The notes under the pieces are model-generated. The model saw only the letters and a program-made list of their open reading frames with translations, did no database searches and had not been told where the DNA came from. The translations under genes and the position numbers were made by a program. From positions 104,929 to 168,928 of the forward strand of contig JAJEKB010020261.1 in the NCBI GenBank assembly GCA_022393335.1: a DNA stretch of 64,000 bases, written 5' to 3'. Each line of letters starts with the position of its first letter. Position 1 is the first letter of the stretch. Origin of the DNA: Macrotrachela quadricornifera. Lineage: Eukaryota; Rotifera; Eurotatoria; Philodinida; Philodinidae. This document shows positions 41,401 to 54,524 of this stretch, in pieces.

Positions 41401-44400
41401 TCAAATAGCCTTAATTTCAACATATATAAATAAACTAGCAAAGGTTCGTCTATTATTTGCACCTCTTAAATGAATATGACGATATCCTAAATACAAAAAT
41501 TGAAAATATTCAATATAAATTATTAAATATAATAACCTGTTTGCATAGTTGTCATTGGTAAACAAAAATAAAGAAGTCTATCATCTCGTGTAAATCTATC
41601 ATGATCATAAATATCAAAACGTATAAGACACATTTGTGGAAAATAAATATCAAATTGAAATGTTTCATTCCACATTGGATCAAAACCATTATCTTCTATA
41701 AATTTTGTTTTTTTTAATTGTTGATCACATGGTATTCCATGTGTTGATATAACAACATATGGATCAGGAACATCATGTGTTGTATCATTTGATCGAGGTA
41801 TAAGTTGTCCACTAATTATTTTTATTATTATACGTTGAGGACATTCAGTTATATTTTCTGGTAATTTCAATGGTTTTTTTAAATAATCAAATGGATTAAA
41901 TTTTGTTTCATCTATATCAATTAAATATTTTGGTTTAAGTATATAACCACATCCACCATTATCAAGAAATTTTCCATAAGATAATGCCATCATTAAATCA
42001 TCATTTTGATAATTTAATGCAACCATTTGTATACCAAAATTCCATGGATATATTGGATTTGGATTACTTGAATCTTGTCTTAAACCATCTGGATACATTC
42101 GAAGTGAACTTTTCATTGTTTGTTTAATTATACCTAATGGATCATTTCGTACTGCTCGATCAAAAAGTTTTTCAGCCATATTTGATGAATAAACACATAA
42201 ATCTTTTAGAAAACTAATATTAGATTTTCTTTTGTTTTTTTTTTTTACTTACGATTATCTTTAGCAAATTCATATTCACGATAAGGTACATTTTGTAAAT
42301 AAACAAATAAATCACCTAAATTATAGTCTTCTACCTAAAAAAAAAGAAATTTTAATATATAAAAAAGAAAATTAATTAAATAAACATAATTTGCTTGCTG
42401 GAATAGATAATGTATTATCATTATTAATTTCACCATTTTCAATTATTTTAGGAATTGTTATCGCTTTTGGTTTTCTTACACCCTAATGAACAATTATTAA
42501 TTATATATTGACAAATTTTTATTTTTTCTTTCTTACACGAAGAAGAACTTTATATTTTAAATCTTCTGGTGATGGTAATACTCCGGAATCATTAGCTTGT
42601 AAAGGTTCAATAATTAATCGATCTTTAGATACAAAAAAAATAAAAAAAAAAAATTATATTATTATTTATATCAATACAAACCTCCAAGAATATTTCGTAG
42701 AATTTTAGCTATTTCTTGTTCTTGTGCAATTGAACAATGATTTTCAAGATCAAGTATAACTGGATATGGTGATATTTTAAATAGATTTGGTTCAATAAAA
42801 CGAATTATTGATTCAAATAAACATGGTTTAACAAGTGTAAAACCATGTTTAACTATAGGTCGACTATTACCACCATCATAACAATCAATTTCAAGTGCTC
42901 GACAACCTGCATGTAATGCTCTATTATATGCTTCAGGATTACTATCACCTGTTATTTGATTATTAAATAAATAACTAAAATGAATAATTTAGTTTTTTTA
43001 TTTATCTTTTAATTTAATATAACAATACGTGTTATGAGAAGTATTTATATAATAATCACTTAATGGTCTAAAAGATAAAAATATTTATATAAAAAAAAAT
43101 TTTTTTTTCCTATTAATATACCTTGTCATATCTTGATAAATATGCTGTGAACACCAAGGTTTCATTAAAGCAAAATCATCTGATAACATTAAACTTCTAA
43201 AACCTATAATATAATAATATATATTTTATTATATAACGGGTGCGCCAGAAATAATTGCCCTCTTCGTATTTTCAAGATTTCTCCTCTATTATTTCTGTGA
43301 TTAAAAACTTATTTTTTATCAAAAGATAGCGCCTGAAATTCTCTACAAAACCATGTATGACCAGACCGTAAAGCTGTTTTAGATATATTTGAAAAAAGAT
43401 GAAAAATAAAGACATACAAAAAACTGTAAAAAGTAATGGATGGGACATAATGAATGACCCCGCTTTGCATCTAATGTTTTCATTAGTTCGCCCTATTAAA
43501 AAACAAAATACACCAAAAGATGCAGCGTGAAAAGCTCTACAATTTACATAAGACTGCTTGTTTTATAATTGCACGTTTTGTTTTCAAAATGAAGAAATTT
43601 TAAGCGGTCAAATTTCGATCGTGCGAAAATAATATTTTTTGGTACACGACGCATTCGTTTTTTCTTATTTCATCTTCTTATTACCTGATGTCTTTTACTA
43701 AAAAAAAAATACACTACAAGATGCAGCGTGAATAGCTCTACAATTTACAAAGAACAAATGATAAAAAGAGGAAATAAGAAAAACACGAATTCATCTTTTA
43801 CTGAAAAAAATATTATTTTCGCACGATCGAATTTTGACCGCTTAAAATTTTGTTCATTTTGAAAACAAAAAGTGCAACTATAAAACAAGCGGTCTTATGT
43901 AAATTGTAGAGCTTTTCACGCTGCATCATTTGGTGTATTTTGTTTTTTTAATAGGGCGAAGTAAGTGATGAAAAAATGGGATGCAAAGCAAGGCCATTCA
44001 TTATGTCCAACCCGTTACTTTTTACAGTTTTTTGTATGTCTTTATTTTTCATCTTTTTTCAAATACATCTAAAACAGCTTTAGGGTCTAGTCATACATGG
44101 TTTTGTAGAGAATTTCAGGCGCTATCTTTTGATAAAAAAAGTTTTTTAATCACAGAAATAATAGAGGAGAAATCTTGAAAATACGAAGAGGGCAATTATT
44201 TCTGGCGCACCCGTTATATATATATATAAAATACAAACCATCAAGACTAATTTCTCCTTTTTCTCGTAAATTTTCATTTACTTCAAATTGATCAATTAAA
44301 TCTTTCGCTTGTTCGAGTGAAGAAATTAATTGAAGTGTAAAATCTGATTTTGATTCTTTTGATCGATATACAATTATTATTTGCTTAATAAAATAAAATA

Positions 44401-45452
44401 ATTTTCTCTCTTCTTTTCTTAAATAAATCTTTACTTTTTGAATATTTCGAAGAAAATATAAAAGTTCATCAGTATTCATTGAAATATTTTCCATTGATTT
44501 TTCTTTACCATTTTTAACATATCTTTAAAAAAATGATAATTATTTTTTTTTTATTTTAGTTTTATTTATATTACTTTTGCATTATTTCATAAAGATCTTT
44601 TCGACGATTAAGTAAATGAAAAAAAATTACAAATTCATCTGATGTTAAAACACCTTCACCACTTATATCTGCTTCCTAAAACAAAAAAAACAAAAAAAAT
44701 TTTTTTTTCATTTATTTATTATTAATAAAATACTTCTTTTTTTTTTATACTTTAAAGAGTTTTTCAAACATATCTTTTGATACTTTTGCATTAAGTGAAT
44801 TTGTAAGTAAATCACGACATTCTTCTTTTGTTAATGTACCAGAACTATCTTTATCAGCCAAATAAAAATGTTTTAAAATCCAACTAAATTTAAAAAAAAT
44901 TTATTCTTAAAATATATTTATTTATTTTTTTTTTTACTTTGTTTCATTAATAATATGTCGTTGACGTTTTTGTCCATGAGTTTCAATTAAATGTTGTAAA
45001 CATTCTACCCATATATCTCGTGTATTTTTATCATTTGCCATTAAATGTATTTCATCACGATAATTATTGAAAAATAATGAAAAAGCACGTTCTTCCTATT
45101 ATTATGAATTATTTGTTTTATAAATTTTTTTGTATAAGAAAAATATATTTACTAACATCATCTTTTTCAATAGTTTTATGTCTAACAAGTCGATCAAATG
45201 TTCTTGTATGTAAACCAATACGAATTTCATCAATTTTATCAATATAATCTATATAGATTTATTTTTATTTTCATTTTGAAATAAAAAATTATACTTACAA
45301 CGTCTTGCTTTACCAAAAAGTCCATCTGTTTTATCATAAGATATAAAACCTTCTTGATCATGAAGAAAAAATCGTCGAGAATATTTTTCACCACTATGTT
45401 TAAGTCTTGTTAATAATGAACCATTTTTTAAATCATTTAAAAATTGACTCAT
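41401..45452 (-). CDS. PLCD: Phosphoinositide phospholipase C, delta type
   Basis: Fourteen exons join in phase: 45452-45299, 45248-45157, 45095-44938, 44883-44751, 44675-44575, 44522-44239, 43203-43122, 43067-43029, 42974-42682, 42622-42537, 42482-42399, 42334-42249, 42213-41537 and 41486-41401; about 784 aa. Order: PH domain (RRFFLHDQEGFISY), two EF-hands (DKDSSGTLTKEE and DISGEGVLTSDE), catalytic X (TSHNTYL and KHGFTL give the two His; EIDCYDG and ILDLENHC the metal-binding and acid residues), Y (GKFLDNGGCGYILKP) and C2 (DVPDPYVVIS, GFDPMWNETFQFDI). It should cleave PIP2 to IP3 and diacylglycerol at the membrane, Ca-dependent. The intron after 42399 appears to be GC-AG. A 51-bp stretch after NIQK could be a further in-frame intron. 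The intron 44238-43204 is filled by a foldback element. Confidence 0.95.
43237..44213. mobile_element. Foldback element inside a phospholipase intron
   Basis: Ends CGGGTGCGCCAGAAATAATT and its complement; the arms run inward for more than 350 bp. Flanks are TATA-rich, so the target duplication is ambiguous (TATA or TTATA). Removing it leaves 58 bp of host intron, the usual size in this window. It shares AAAAGATAGCGC and the TGTAGAGCTTTTCACGCTGC motif (about 43520, 43715 and 43905) with the 35107 element, but its termini differ. Confidence 0.9.
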
Positions 45453-47149
45453 GTCTCTTTTGTTATTGATAAAGATATTCGATTCTTTACTTATAGGTTA
45501 ATTAACTTTGAAAAAAAGAAAGAAAGAAGAAATGAAGAGAATAAATATAAGTATTTTTTTGTGAATAGAATATGAATCGGTAAATTAACATAAATACTGT
45601 GTCACATGTCAAAATAAATAGAAAAAGAAAAGTAATATTATTTATCGTTCTTTACTTAGGAAATATTTTTATATAAAACAATGAAAATCATTAATCGTCA
45701 ATCGAAATAATATCTCTATGCTAAATTAATAATTATTTTTTATTTTCTTAATCATTACTAAAACGAATATATTCTTTTATTTATTCGATATTATATGTCA
45801 TTGACAATAAGTTATACGTAATGAATGGATTGCAAAAAAAAAAAACTATGCATCAATGATTTACATATTTGTTATTATTAAAGAGAAAAAAAAAGAATCC
45901 CCTACCTCATTTAAACATAAAAGGAAAAAATTGAAGGTTATTCTCTTTATCTGTAGTAAACATGTGATTGATACTTTTATTTTTCTTTTGTTAATTTACA
46001 GTTTTGTTGATATGTGTAGGAGATAAAAAATATTCAAATGATTGTAAATGAATCTATTGTCTTTTTTTGTTTTTCTTCAGTTCTACTGATATTCTTGATT
46101 GAATCTAATTCATTTTAATACGTGAGAATTATTATTTTGTTTAGAAGAATACATTAATTACTCATGATAGAAATAATCAAATTTATAAAAGCCTAAAAAT
46201 TTGCAATGTTAAAAGACTTCCGAAATACGAGAGTTTTACTAAACGCATTAAAAATACTTGAGAATTTATGAAAATTGTGAAGTATTATATATCTTATAAT
46301 CGTGTGTAACATTTAGTATGATAATTGAGAATTAGTAGAATTTTTTAATTGCCTTTGACGGTTTTATTTCTCATTTATTGATTTTTGTTCAACGCTATTT
46401 CAATTGTATTTTATTTTGTTTGACATCAAATCAAAGAATGACTATGTATATTTGATGTTCAGAAAACTGTGAAGGATGGATAAAGTAGAGCTTTGTTAAC
46501 AATTACAGTTGGTAGCATTGATTTGTTTTGCTATGGAAATTTGAATCATCGATATCAATTCCTATTTCAATATAGAATTTTTCATTCTCGAATTAAACAT
46601 TTTATGTGAATTATTCTTATGATTTATTAGTCTAAATAGAGATTATGCCTTTGTACTAGAAAGTGTTGATATCATCATTAATGTAAGTATTTTTAATTTC
46701 AAAATTTTTGTTAGATGAAATCGATCGATGACTATGTTTCTTAGAATAGAAATCAAAATTAAGTTGTAGTTATGAATATGCTACAAATGCAGTTTAACGT
46801 GCAAACATTAGTGATCGCATTAGATTATTTAAATTCGTCCTAATAATATTTGATCTAGAAAGATTAGATGAGTATGTTTGTGAATTCACTGAAATGTTAT
46901 CGAATAACTGATAGTAGAAAAATCGTTGTTTCTAAAAAAGACAGTAACATTCACTAAACTGCTAAGGAGTTGCATAATAACAATTGATAAAATGGCAAAA
47001 TGTCGTTTTACAAACTTGTATCATTGTTTTACAAGCTTCTTCTAAGTAAAGAGGAGGAGACTTTTTGTCCTTCTTCTCTGTCTTTCCTCGTATCCTCACT
47101 ATAAAGAAATACTTACCACTGCTGGTGATATTGCTATGCATGTAAATAA
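45453..47149. other. Intergenic, upstream of the phospholipase gene
   Basis: AT-rich non-coding sequence with purine and T tracts. No gene or repeat recognised. Confidence 0.5.
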
Positions 47150-47410
47150 AAGAAAAATATGATTTTTTTTTTCGAATGTATACTTACATTTGGAACAGCT
47201 GTCGAATGAAATATAATTAAAAAAATATGATATTATTTCTTTTCTAAATGTATACTTACATTCGGAACAGCTGTTAAATTGAATCTAAAGCAAAAGAAAT
47301 ATCAGATTATTTTTTTTCTAAATATGTATTTACATTTGAATCAGCTGTCGAACGAAACCTAAACAAAAAATATGATTTTCTTTTTTTTTCTTTTTTGATA
47401 AATGTTTATT
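47150..47410 (-). repeat. Tandem ~73-bp repeat carrying splice-site consensus
   Basis: Three copies and a partial one, 72-74 bp apart, each hold ACATTYGGAACAGCTGTCGA or a close variant. On the minus strand every unit reads T-rich tract, AG, about 25 bases (...ACAGCTGTTCCGAAT), then GTAAGTATAC or GTAAATACAT. The array therefore looks like a row of micro-exons with canonical splice sites. Another AG...GTAAGT pair lies at about 47112-47145. Confidence 0.65.
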
Positions 47411-47509
47411 TACACTTATATTTGATTATTGAACCATAGAGTCTAGAATTCTGCACTCGTAGCACCGCACTACGAGCCATTTTGTTTAAAAAAACTTTTG
47501 ATAAAAAAT

Positions 47510-47876
47510 TCAAATAGGATGTTGGATCGGGCATACTCTTAGACGAGAGAGTTTGGCTGAAATTTCGCACAGATTATGATACATTGTAATTTTTCCCAAT
47601 TTTTGAAAAACTTCGGAGCATTTGCTGCCACTGTTAGAATATTCATCTCTTAGCATCAGTGTTTCTGCACCGAGCGTTAATATAAAGTATGACAATACGC
47701 ATGAGTTAAGAGAAAGACAATCACCCTCCTATACTATTTGCTGAATTATCCGATTTAAAAGTGAATGCAAGTGTATGCACGGTGGAACATGTAGCCATAA
47801 GAGATGAAAATGTCTTAACCAAGCCTTCTATACGTCTTTTGTCATTTTTTTTTACATAGTAAGTCTCCAGTATGGA
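47510..47876 (+). mobile_element. Helitron-like relic lacking a head
   Basis: Aligns loosely with 12340-12676, including GCAAGTGTATGCACGGTGG and the GTAAGTYTYCAGTATG tail. No TC(TA)n head was found in front of it. Confidence 0.5.
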
Positions 47877-48167
47877 GATTTATGAATAATGATTAGCTGT
47901 TTCTTTTCTTCGTTTTTTGGACTATAATCTCTACCTTATTTTAAATAGTCAAATACAAATGCTTCTAAATCGTAGGGTTCTGATGAATATAAATCTCAAT
48001 AAAGACACAAAACGCGCTACTATTTAAACTCTGCATTTTTATTATTTCTTGTTTGACATATAAAAAGTTACAATATGAAATAATACTTAAACATTTCATT
48101 CACTGTTAAAAAGCGAGCGTCAATAATCATAATTATATTTCTCTTCATTGAGGGTATAGATTGTTGT

Positions 48168-49247
48168 TTACCATGCGCGGCATGTAGATACAAGATGAAT
48201 AATCCATTTGTCCTTCTTCGCATCAAAAATGCATGCGCGAATGTTGAATACAAGGTTGGGGAAGATCAATTCTTCCTCTTCTGAATATTCGGAATAAGGC
48301 GCCATATCCATGGTTGTGTCAGCCAGATCAATAACTAGAAGAACATTGCCGAATTTTTCGGCTTTTTTTCGATTGCGACTCGTCGATGTAAAAGCTGGAA
48401 ATATCAGCGAATAAGTTAATTGAGCTGTTGGATTTTTAACTGTCAGTGCATTTATTTTGCAATATTGTTGAATAAATTCATTGGACAAATTCACTCCTCG
48501 GTATACAATAATTGAATTCTGTGTCATACCGTTTGGTGCATCGAGTAGAATAGCAAACGGACCTAGAGTAGGTATTTTGCTGTTCATAAGTGCCTCGTAT
48601 GATTTGTCGCCATCCAGTCGCATGATTTCATTCAACTTTTTATACAGAAATGATTCCATACAGTACAGTTTGGCAACACAGCCCCAGACTTCTTCTTTAG
48701 AACCATATTGAACATTGAGCAACTGCTTTGCCATCCATTCAGCTTCCTGTTGTTTGCCTAACAATTTGCCTTCAATAATAATACCTTTAGCCGCTCTCTT
48801 GACTATCATGCGGCGATTTTCGACATCATCCAGTTCTTCCCAAGCCTGTTGAATACATGGTTTAAGACCAAAATATCTTCTACATTTATTGATAAATATT
48901 TTTTCATAAAAGCCATCGTGGTAAGGTCCAAATGGTGCCGGTGGTTGTATTGGGTTTGGCAAAAAGCGCTCTTCTCTCAAACATTCGTCGTTAGTTTCAT
49001 GGACTACACGCTTGACCGGTCGTTGATTATTCACATCGTGGTTAGAAATCTGTACACGATGTTCCAGATTGATATGATACCCATCAAGCAATGCCGTCGG
49101 TAGTTTACGCGCGTGAGATTCTTCGATGATGGCTGTTTCGATATCAGTGTATGCGCACCACTTGGGTTTCTGAGACTTTGACCATGGATCCTTGTTTGAA
49201 TTCCACATCCACTGAATGCGTTGCACAGATAGAGGCGCAGTTGCCAT
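48168..49247 (-). CDS. WWE-domain mono-ADP-ribosyltransferase (R-S-E class)
   Basis: Single-exon frame of 359 aa. Residues about 11-80 form a WWE domain (QWMWNSNKDPW, KPKWCAYTD), which in other proteins binds poly(ADP-ribose) or ubiquitin-system partners. Residues about 190-345 match the arginine-type ART fold: Arg250 in IIVYRGVN, the Ser motif FTSTS at 286-290, and the ExE catalytic pair at about 324-326 in SEEEELIFP. It should transfer ADP-ribose from NAD to protein side chains. There is no signal peptide, and with a WWE domain it is probably intracellular, unlike vertebrate ecto-ARTs. The fusion resembles ART proteins expanded in bdelloid rotifers (from memory, not checked). The nearby nucleotide adenylyltransferase makes its substrate. 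Confidence 0.85.
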   Translation of the reverse strand: MATAPLSVQRIQWMWNSNKDPWSKSQKPKWCAYTDIETAIIEESHARKLPTALLDGYHINLEHRVQISNHDVNNQRPVKRVVHETNDECLREERFLPNPIQPPAPFGPYHDGFYEKIFINKCRRYFGLKPCIQQAWEELDDVENRRMIVKRAAKGIIIEGKLLGKQQEAEWMAKQLLNVQYGSKEEVWGCVAKLYCMESFLYKKLNEIMRLDGDKSYEALMNSKIPTLGPFAILLDAPNGMTQNSIIVYRGVNLSNEFIQQYCKINALTVKNPTAQLTYSLIFPAFTSTSRNRKKAEKFGNVLLVIDLADTTMDMAPYSEYSEEEELIFPNLVFNIRACIFDAKKDKWIIHLVSTCRAW

Positions 49248-52200
49248 TTTCTTATCAGCTCAATAGAAGCTTATGTTACTGCTATTTATTTGTTCCGTAG
49301 CGCCTACTTGTAGGACTTTTCACGAGTGAAATTACAAAATGTTGGAGTAAGACAGCATATAGAGAAAAAATAATTTCATGCATATTATATAATTTTACGA
49401 ATGCAATTAAAGAGGTTGATAGGCATTTTCACAAGACTCAATTAGTCACTGCAATATCAAAAAATTATCGAACGGAGAAAGTATGTTTGTAAAAAAAAAC
49501 ATCGAAAGCGTATTCTATCAAAAGATCGACTTGCTGCCGAGGATGAACGAGGTAAGGGTGAGTCAAGCATGTCATGATCCGCATTTCGACCATGCTTAAG
49601 GATCTTCTTCAGATGGCTTTTATTTTTGAATGTAGTAAAATGAGTGTGATTTGCTGTTGGTATATATGAATTGTACGGCCAATGTAATTTGTTTTGGGGT
49701 CTGATATTGCAATGTTGAAGATTGAAAGACGATATAGGTAGAGAAGGTGAATCGAGGATTTGAACACATTTCTTAAATGATAACTTTGTGAGTAATGTTT
49801 TGAAATTGCGTATAGATTATTGTTGTCTCCTTTTTTTTCGTGTATGGGAATTTGTGGAAAATTTATATCTAGGAAAAAAGAGAGTCAATTTTTGTGAAAT
49901 TAGGAATATATGGAGAGTTAACTCGACTATTGTTGGTATCTATGCATTGTTTGTACAAACCATCAAATGGAACGATGAAGAACTGTAAAAGACAGAGTGA
50001 ATCCATGGGAAACGCACCACTTTATACATCAACTTTTTCAGAGTTAGCTAGAAATTTCAGGATTTATAGAGCTCCGTGAGTTGATCGTATTGATACCAAA
50101 TTATCATAGGTGTGAATGTAGTTAGGGTTACAACTAGCCCAAATAAGATCAAATAAATTTAGCATAAAATATGCTAAAATTGAAAAATTTTGGTTTTCTA
50201 GAGCGTCGCTTCGTCTATCTTCTTGCATATAAGTGTTTTCAGCCAGTTAAGATTCTTGTCGGTTGGAGAATCAAAATATTTAAACATTGCTATTGTACGG
50301 CTGATTTTAGAGGTTATCCAAGGATTTTTTTAGAGAAATACTCTATGGAATGGATCGAATATTTGCAGGTAAATAGGTCTCAACTAGAAGAGAAAGAAGT
50401 CTGTCAGATATCACTAGCCATTTCTTTTCCGTTCATTTCACTTTATGATTGTAATCTATCGAAAAGATTGTTACACTATTTAATCTTCAATGAAAATTTC
50501 TGGAATATTTTAGTGACAGAATGTACGAATCTCAAAGGCTTTCGAACTCCTCTCGAAAGCTTGTGCTTCTCTTTATCTCAAGCATGCAGTTGAACATTTT
50601 TTCGATACTAATATATCTCACATCATTAAAAATGTTTCAATGTTACCTATTAAATGTTTAGCTTATTACAGGGTATACCTATATGGGTATGAGGCAAATG
50701 ATTTTATCTAATTTGAGGTATTTTGTATCTTTGAGAAAGCTATTCTTCAATCTAGTGCGTATACAGACAACAATTTGGTTCGCAATCAATTATTTCCTGA
50801 GTATACTAGTTTTTTCTAAGTATATTATACAGAAAGCAATAGAATTTTTTTTTTTCATAAGAATTTTGCAGGTAAGTTGACACAGTAGATAAAATGAATG
50901 AGAAGTTAATCAAAGATGGTGAGTCTAATATGTAATAGATTTTAGTGTGCGCCATCATTCAATATTTCGAAAGTAAACTGATTTTCAGCTCATTCCATAG
51001 AGTATTTCTCTAAAAAAAACCTTGGGGGTAATCCATGGGATCTCAACCATATTTACATCGAGTTTCTCCAAATTGCGTGAAACTTTCAGCGTTTGTAGAT
51101 CACATTGGGGTATTAAGATGCCGCATATCAGTTTGTGAAATTTCTTTAATAAGTGCAAACATATAGATCATAACATTTAGAGATACAACAAATCTCAAGA
51201 AAGATTTGGTATTGGATTTGTTTTCCTACGATACAAATCTTCCAAATAGGTTATTTTCTCTGTAGATATACATATTTGCAAATAGTGATATCAGTCTCTT
51301 CAACCTGAATGCTCTAATAGTCATTCACTACTAAGATACGTGCGACATCGACTTCAATATAGACAGAAAAAACTAAATGAGAGAGAAAAATTGAGAAAGA
51401 TTATCATCGAATGAGTATCGAGCAGTAAAATATACACGATATTTCAAAAAGATAAATATCTCGATTTTAGTTTGACATTGTATATTGTTTCAACGATTAA
51501 TACTTTCAAAATTTTGGCTGAATTTCTATAATTTCAAGCAGATTAATGTAATTTTTCATCGACACATTGAATATTTCTTAGAGAAGACTTTTGTCTGTTG
51601 AACATGATATTAAAGAAATTTTATTTTCAATCCAATATTCTTTTATACCAACATCAACAAAGCGAATTGACACTTTGTATGAGACTGATTGTAGAGAGTA
51701 AATGTTTTTTGCATGATACTCTACTGATCAATTACTTCAAATACCACAAATATAATGCAAGGAATTCTTTGGATCTTTTTTCAATTGAGAAATTAGTATC
51801 AAAAGATTATTAGAAAAATTAAATACACCAAGTTACTGAACTTTAAATTACTATTTTCTCTACTTTCACTTGCAGCATGTTTTGAATTTTCAATATACGA
51901 ATGAAATTCAGTATAGATTTAAGTTTCTAGTTGTGACAATTTACATTTTCATCGAACGTATCGATGAGAAATTCTCAACGGTATATCGATAAAAGGATAA
52001 AAGCAAGACAGCCAACATATATATAAAAATATTTGGATTTCTTTTTCAGTAAAAGAGCGTGAATTCATTTCTGAAGGAATTTTATATACGTTGTTCAAGC
52101 TTCTTTTTTATAAAAGTGAAAATTGATAAAATTCTGTAACACTTGAAACGCTTATTCGCTTCTAAAATAGCTTAGATATATCACGTAGCTATATTTTTAA

Positions 52201-52279
52201 AAAGTAGATTTTTGAATCGTAAATTCATCACACATCTATACTTGAATAAAACAGAATGTATAATTAAAAACATTTTGAG
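49248..52279. other. Intergenic with anonymous frames
   Basis: No recognised gene. A plus-strand frame at 50171-50593 (140 aa, MLKLKNFGFLERRF...) has no motif I know and overlaps an inverted repeat whose arms (about 50315-50355 and 50990-51028) share TAGAGAAATACTCTATGGAA. The region probably contains another degraded inverted-repeat element. Confidence 0.4.
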
Positions 52280-52510
52280 TTGCCAAATTTAAAGGGTTTG
52301 ACACTTTTAGAACAAATCCAAACCAAACCCAAATAATAGCATCAAAGCCAAATCTAAGAAATCTCAGAACAGATTTGTATCAAACCTAAATGTGAAAAAA
52401 ACAAATCCAAATCCAAATAAACAGCTAACAAACAAATCCCAACCCAAACCAAATCTGTTTCTAAAATCAAACCCAAATCTTTTTGGGATCAAACCCAAAA
52501 CTTTGGGTTT
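52280..52510. repeat. Array of the word AAACCCAAAT
   Basis: Degenerate repeats of CAAACCCAAAT/CAAATCCAAA fill the block. The complement GGGTTTG appears at both edges (about 52291 and 52504). It ends in GTTGCATCCCTAACCCTA. Confidence 0.75.
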
Positions 52511-53078
52511 GTTGCATCCCTAACCCTATATGAACAACTCGACGAGCATAATAGACTAATAGGCTTCATACGATTTTTTTTCTAGATTATTTCTTTATTA
52601 ACTATTAGTCGAGAACATGCCGATCATAATGATACATTAAGAGCAAACTACCCTGGAGTGATCTGGTAGAAATTTGACCTGCTTGAATTTTTGTGAATTG
52701 GAAAAATTAAATTGAATAAAATAGAAAAAATGTCATAAATTGCTTTGAGAGAAACAAAAATGAAAGAAGTCAGAGGTTAAGTTCGGTTACCAACATACTG
52801 GAGTTTTGGTAACAGAGGATCTAAAAATACTGTGCAATAGTACCTAGTTGAGTACTTGATCAGTACCTTCAAGTACCTATGTACTAGACGCTTTCCAGCA
52901 GGGTATCTATGCAAGTGCCTTATATGTACCTGAAAGTACTTTAAGGTATGTCAGTACCTAAGAGTTTCTCGGACATAACTGGTAGCAGGAGACTGTTTCT
53001 AATACTCTTAATTCAGTGCATCGACTAGGGGATGAGAATAAGGGTTCATATTCCTTTCACAATTACATACTAGCTTTT
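52511..53078. other. Intergenic
   Basis: No gene seen. Near 52835-52970 the word AGTACCT (variants AGTACTT, AAGTACC) recurs at least eight times, a small array of the same style as its neighbours. Confidence 0.5.
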
Positions 53079-53651
53079 ATGAATAGGGGTGTTACTTTAT
53101 TTTTATTTTCTTTATAAATAAAGAATAAAGATAAAGAAATTAAAAAATCTTTATTCTTTATAAAATAAAGAATAAAGAAATTTTTTTCGTATTAAAACTT
53201 ACTTTTTTTGTTTTGTTGAAGTAGCTTACAAAAAATTATCATATTATATAATTAAATAAAACATATAACAACAGTTTTCGCATATATCGTTTCATGATTG
53301 ATCCTTATTTTTTGATGATATGACGTGGAAATAAGGATGGTGATAAGAAGGGACACTAATTAACATATTCTGCTCTTATACAAGCTATTCGCATATGTAC
53401 CTGTTACATAAAAAAATATATCTTTATTCTTTATTTTAACTTTATTTTTACAAATAAAGATTATCTTTATCTTTATTTTATAAATATAAAGATTATCTTT
53501 ATCTTTATTTTATAAAAAATAAAGTTTTCTTTATTTCTTTATCTTTATTTTTTAAAATAAAGATTATCTTTATTCTTTATAAAATAAAGATAAAGCAAAT
53601 CTTTATCTTTTTTTATAAAGTAAAGATAAAGTAACATCCCTATTTATGAAT
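53079..53651. repeat. Inverted array of the word CTTTAT/ATAAAG
   Basis: Ends TATGAATAGGGGTGTTACTT and, as complement, CTATTCATAAATAGGGATGT...; inside, runs of CTTTATTTT and AAAGATAAAG fill both flanks, with a unique centre at about 53190-53400. The block could fold on itself along most of its length. Confidence 0.8.
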
Positions 53652-54524
53652 AGTCTTTCTCTCACGCTTACTCTGATTCATCATCATAATGAAAACTATC
53701 AGACTACCCCTTGACAGATTTGAATTAGATAAATGAATTCATTTCAATTTTTCTGTATAACATTTTTTCGACAGTGTGAAAGAAAATAATAAAAGATCGT
53801 TTGAATGAGGGAGTTGACAATTTTAGAGAATAACGAGGATCTGTGAGACTATCTTTTCTGTAAATTTGAAGGCGATTTGCCGATCTTATACTGAATTAAG
53901 GATTTCACAATGAGATTTAACGGTTTCTGGCTGTACCCATCTTGACAATAAAATGGATCTAGCTTCACAGTAACTTAGTGAAATTTGATGGAATCTTGTC
54001 CACATATAGCCAATGCATAGGACTACAAAATGATGCTTCACGCAGCTCATAAGGTTTTGTTGTTATAGAGTTATGATATCTACAATAGAAACGAACTCCA
54101 TGCATCAGAACTCTCCTGTGATTCAAGATTAAGAAACACCAGTTTCGCCGCTGATCTACATTGATCGAGATCTATCCACAGTCAAGTTTTCAGCACATCA
54201 GTTCTTGTAGTACCTGAGATCCAAGGAAGGAGAATTTTCTCAAAAATACTATATTTAGTCTGAGCCGAAAAGGCACTTCAAAAGGACGCAACAAATCGTA
54301 TGGAAGATTCGGATTTTGGATCAAACCCTTTGGGCTTTTCGCATTCTTACCAATTGACTCGATCACGTGAGATATTTCTAATCAAAACTTCTTCGAATGA
54401 AATCAACTGCTGAAGAGCAAACGTTAGGATCGTAAAACAAGGTAGGTTAATATGTTTCTCGAGCGATGCTCTCGCATCCTCCTTTACGTTCAATAATTTT
54501 ATAGTTGAATAATTGTCAAATGAG
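53652..54524. other. Intergenic
   Basis: Nothing recognised; 3' flank of the adenylyltransferase gene. Confidence 0.5.

Noticed and set aside
44365..44430. Extra coding segment in the phospholipase EF region
   Set aside because: Not annotated as a domain: it contains a 51-bp GT-AG stretch in phase and is probably an unspliced intron.
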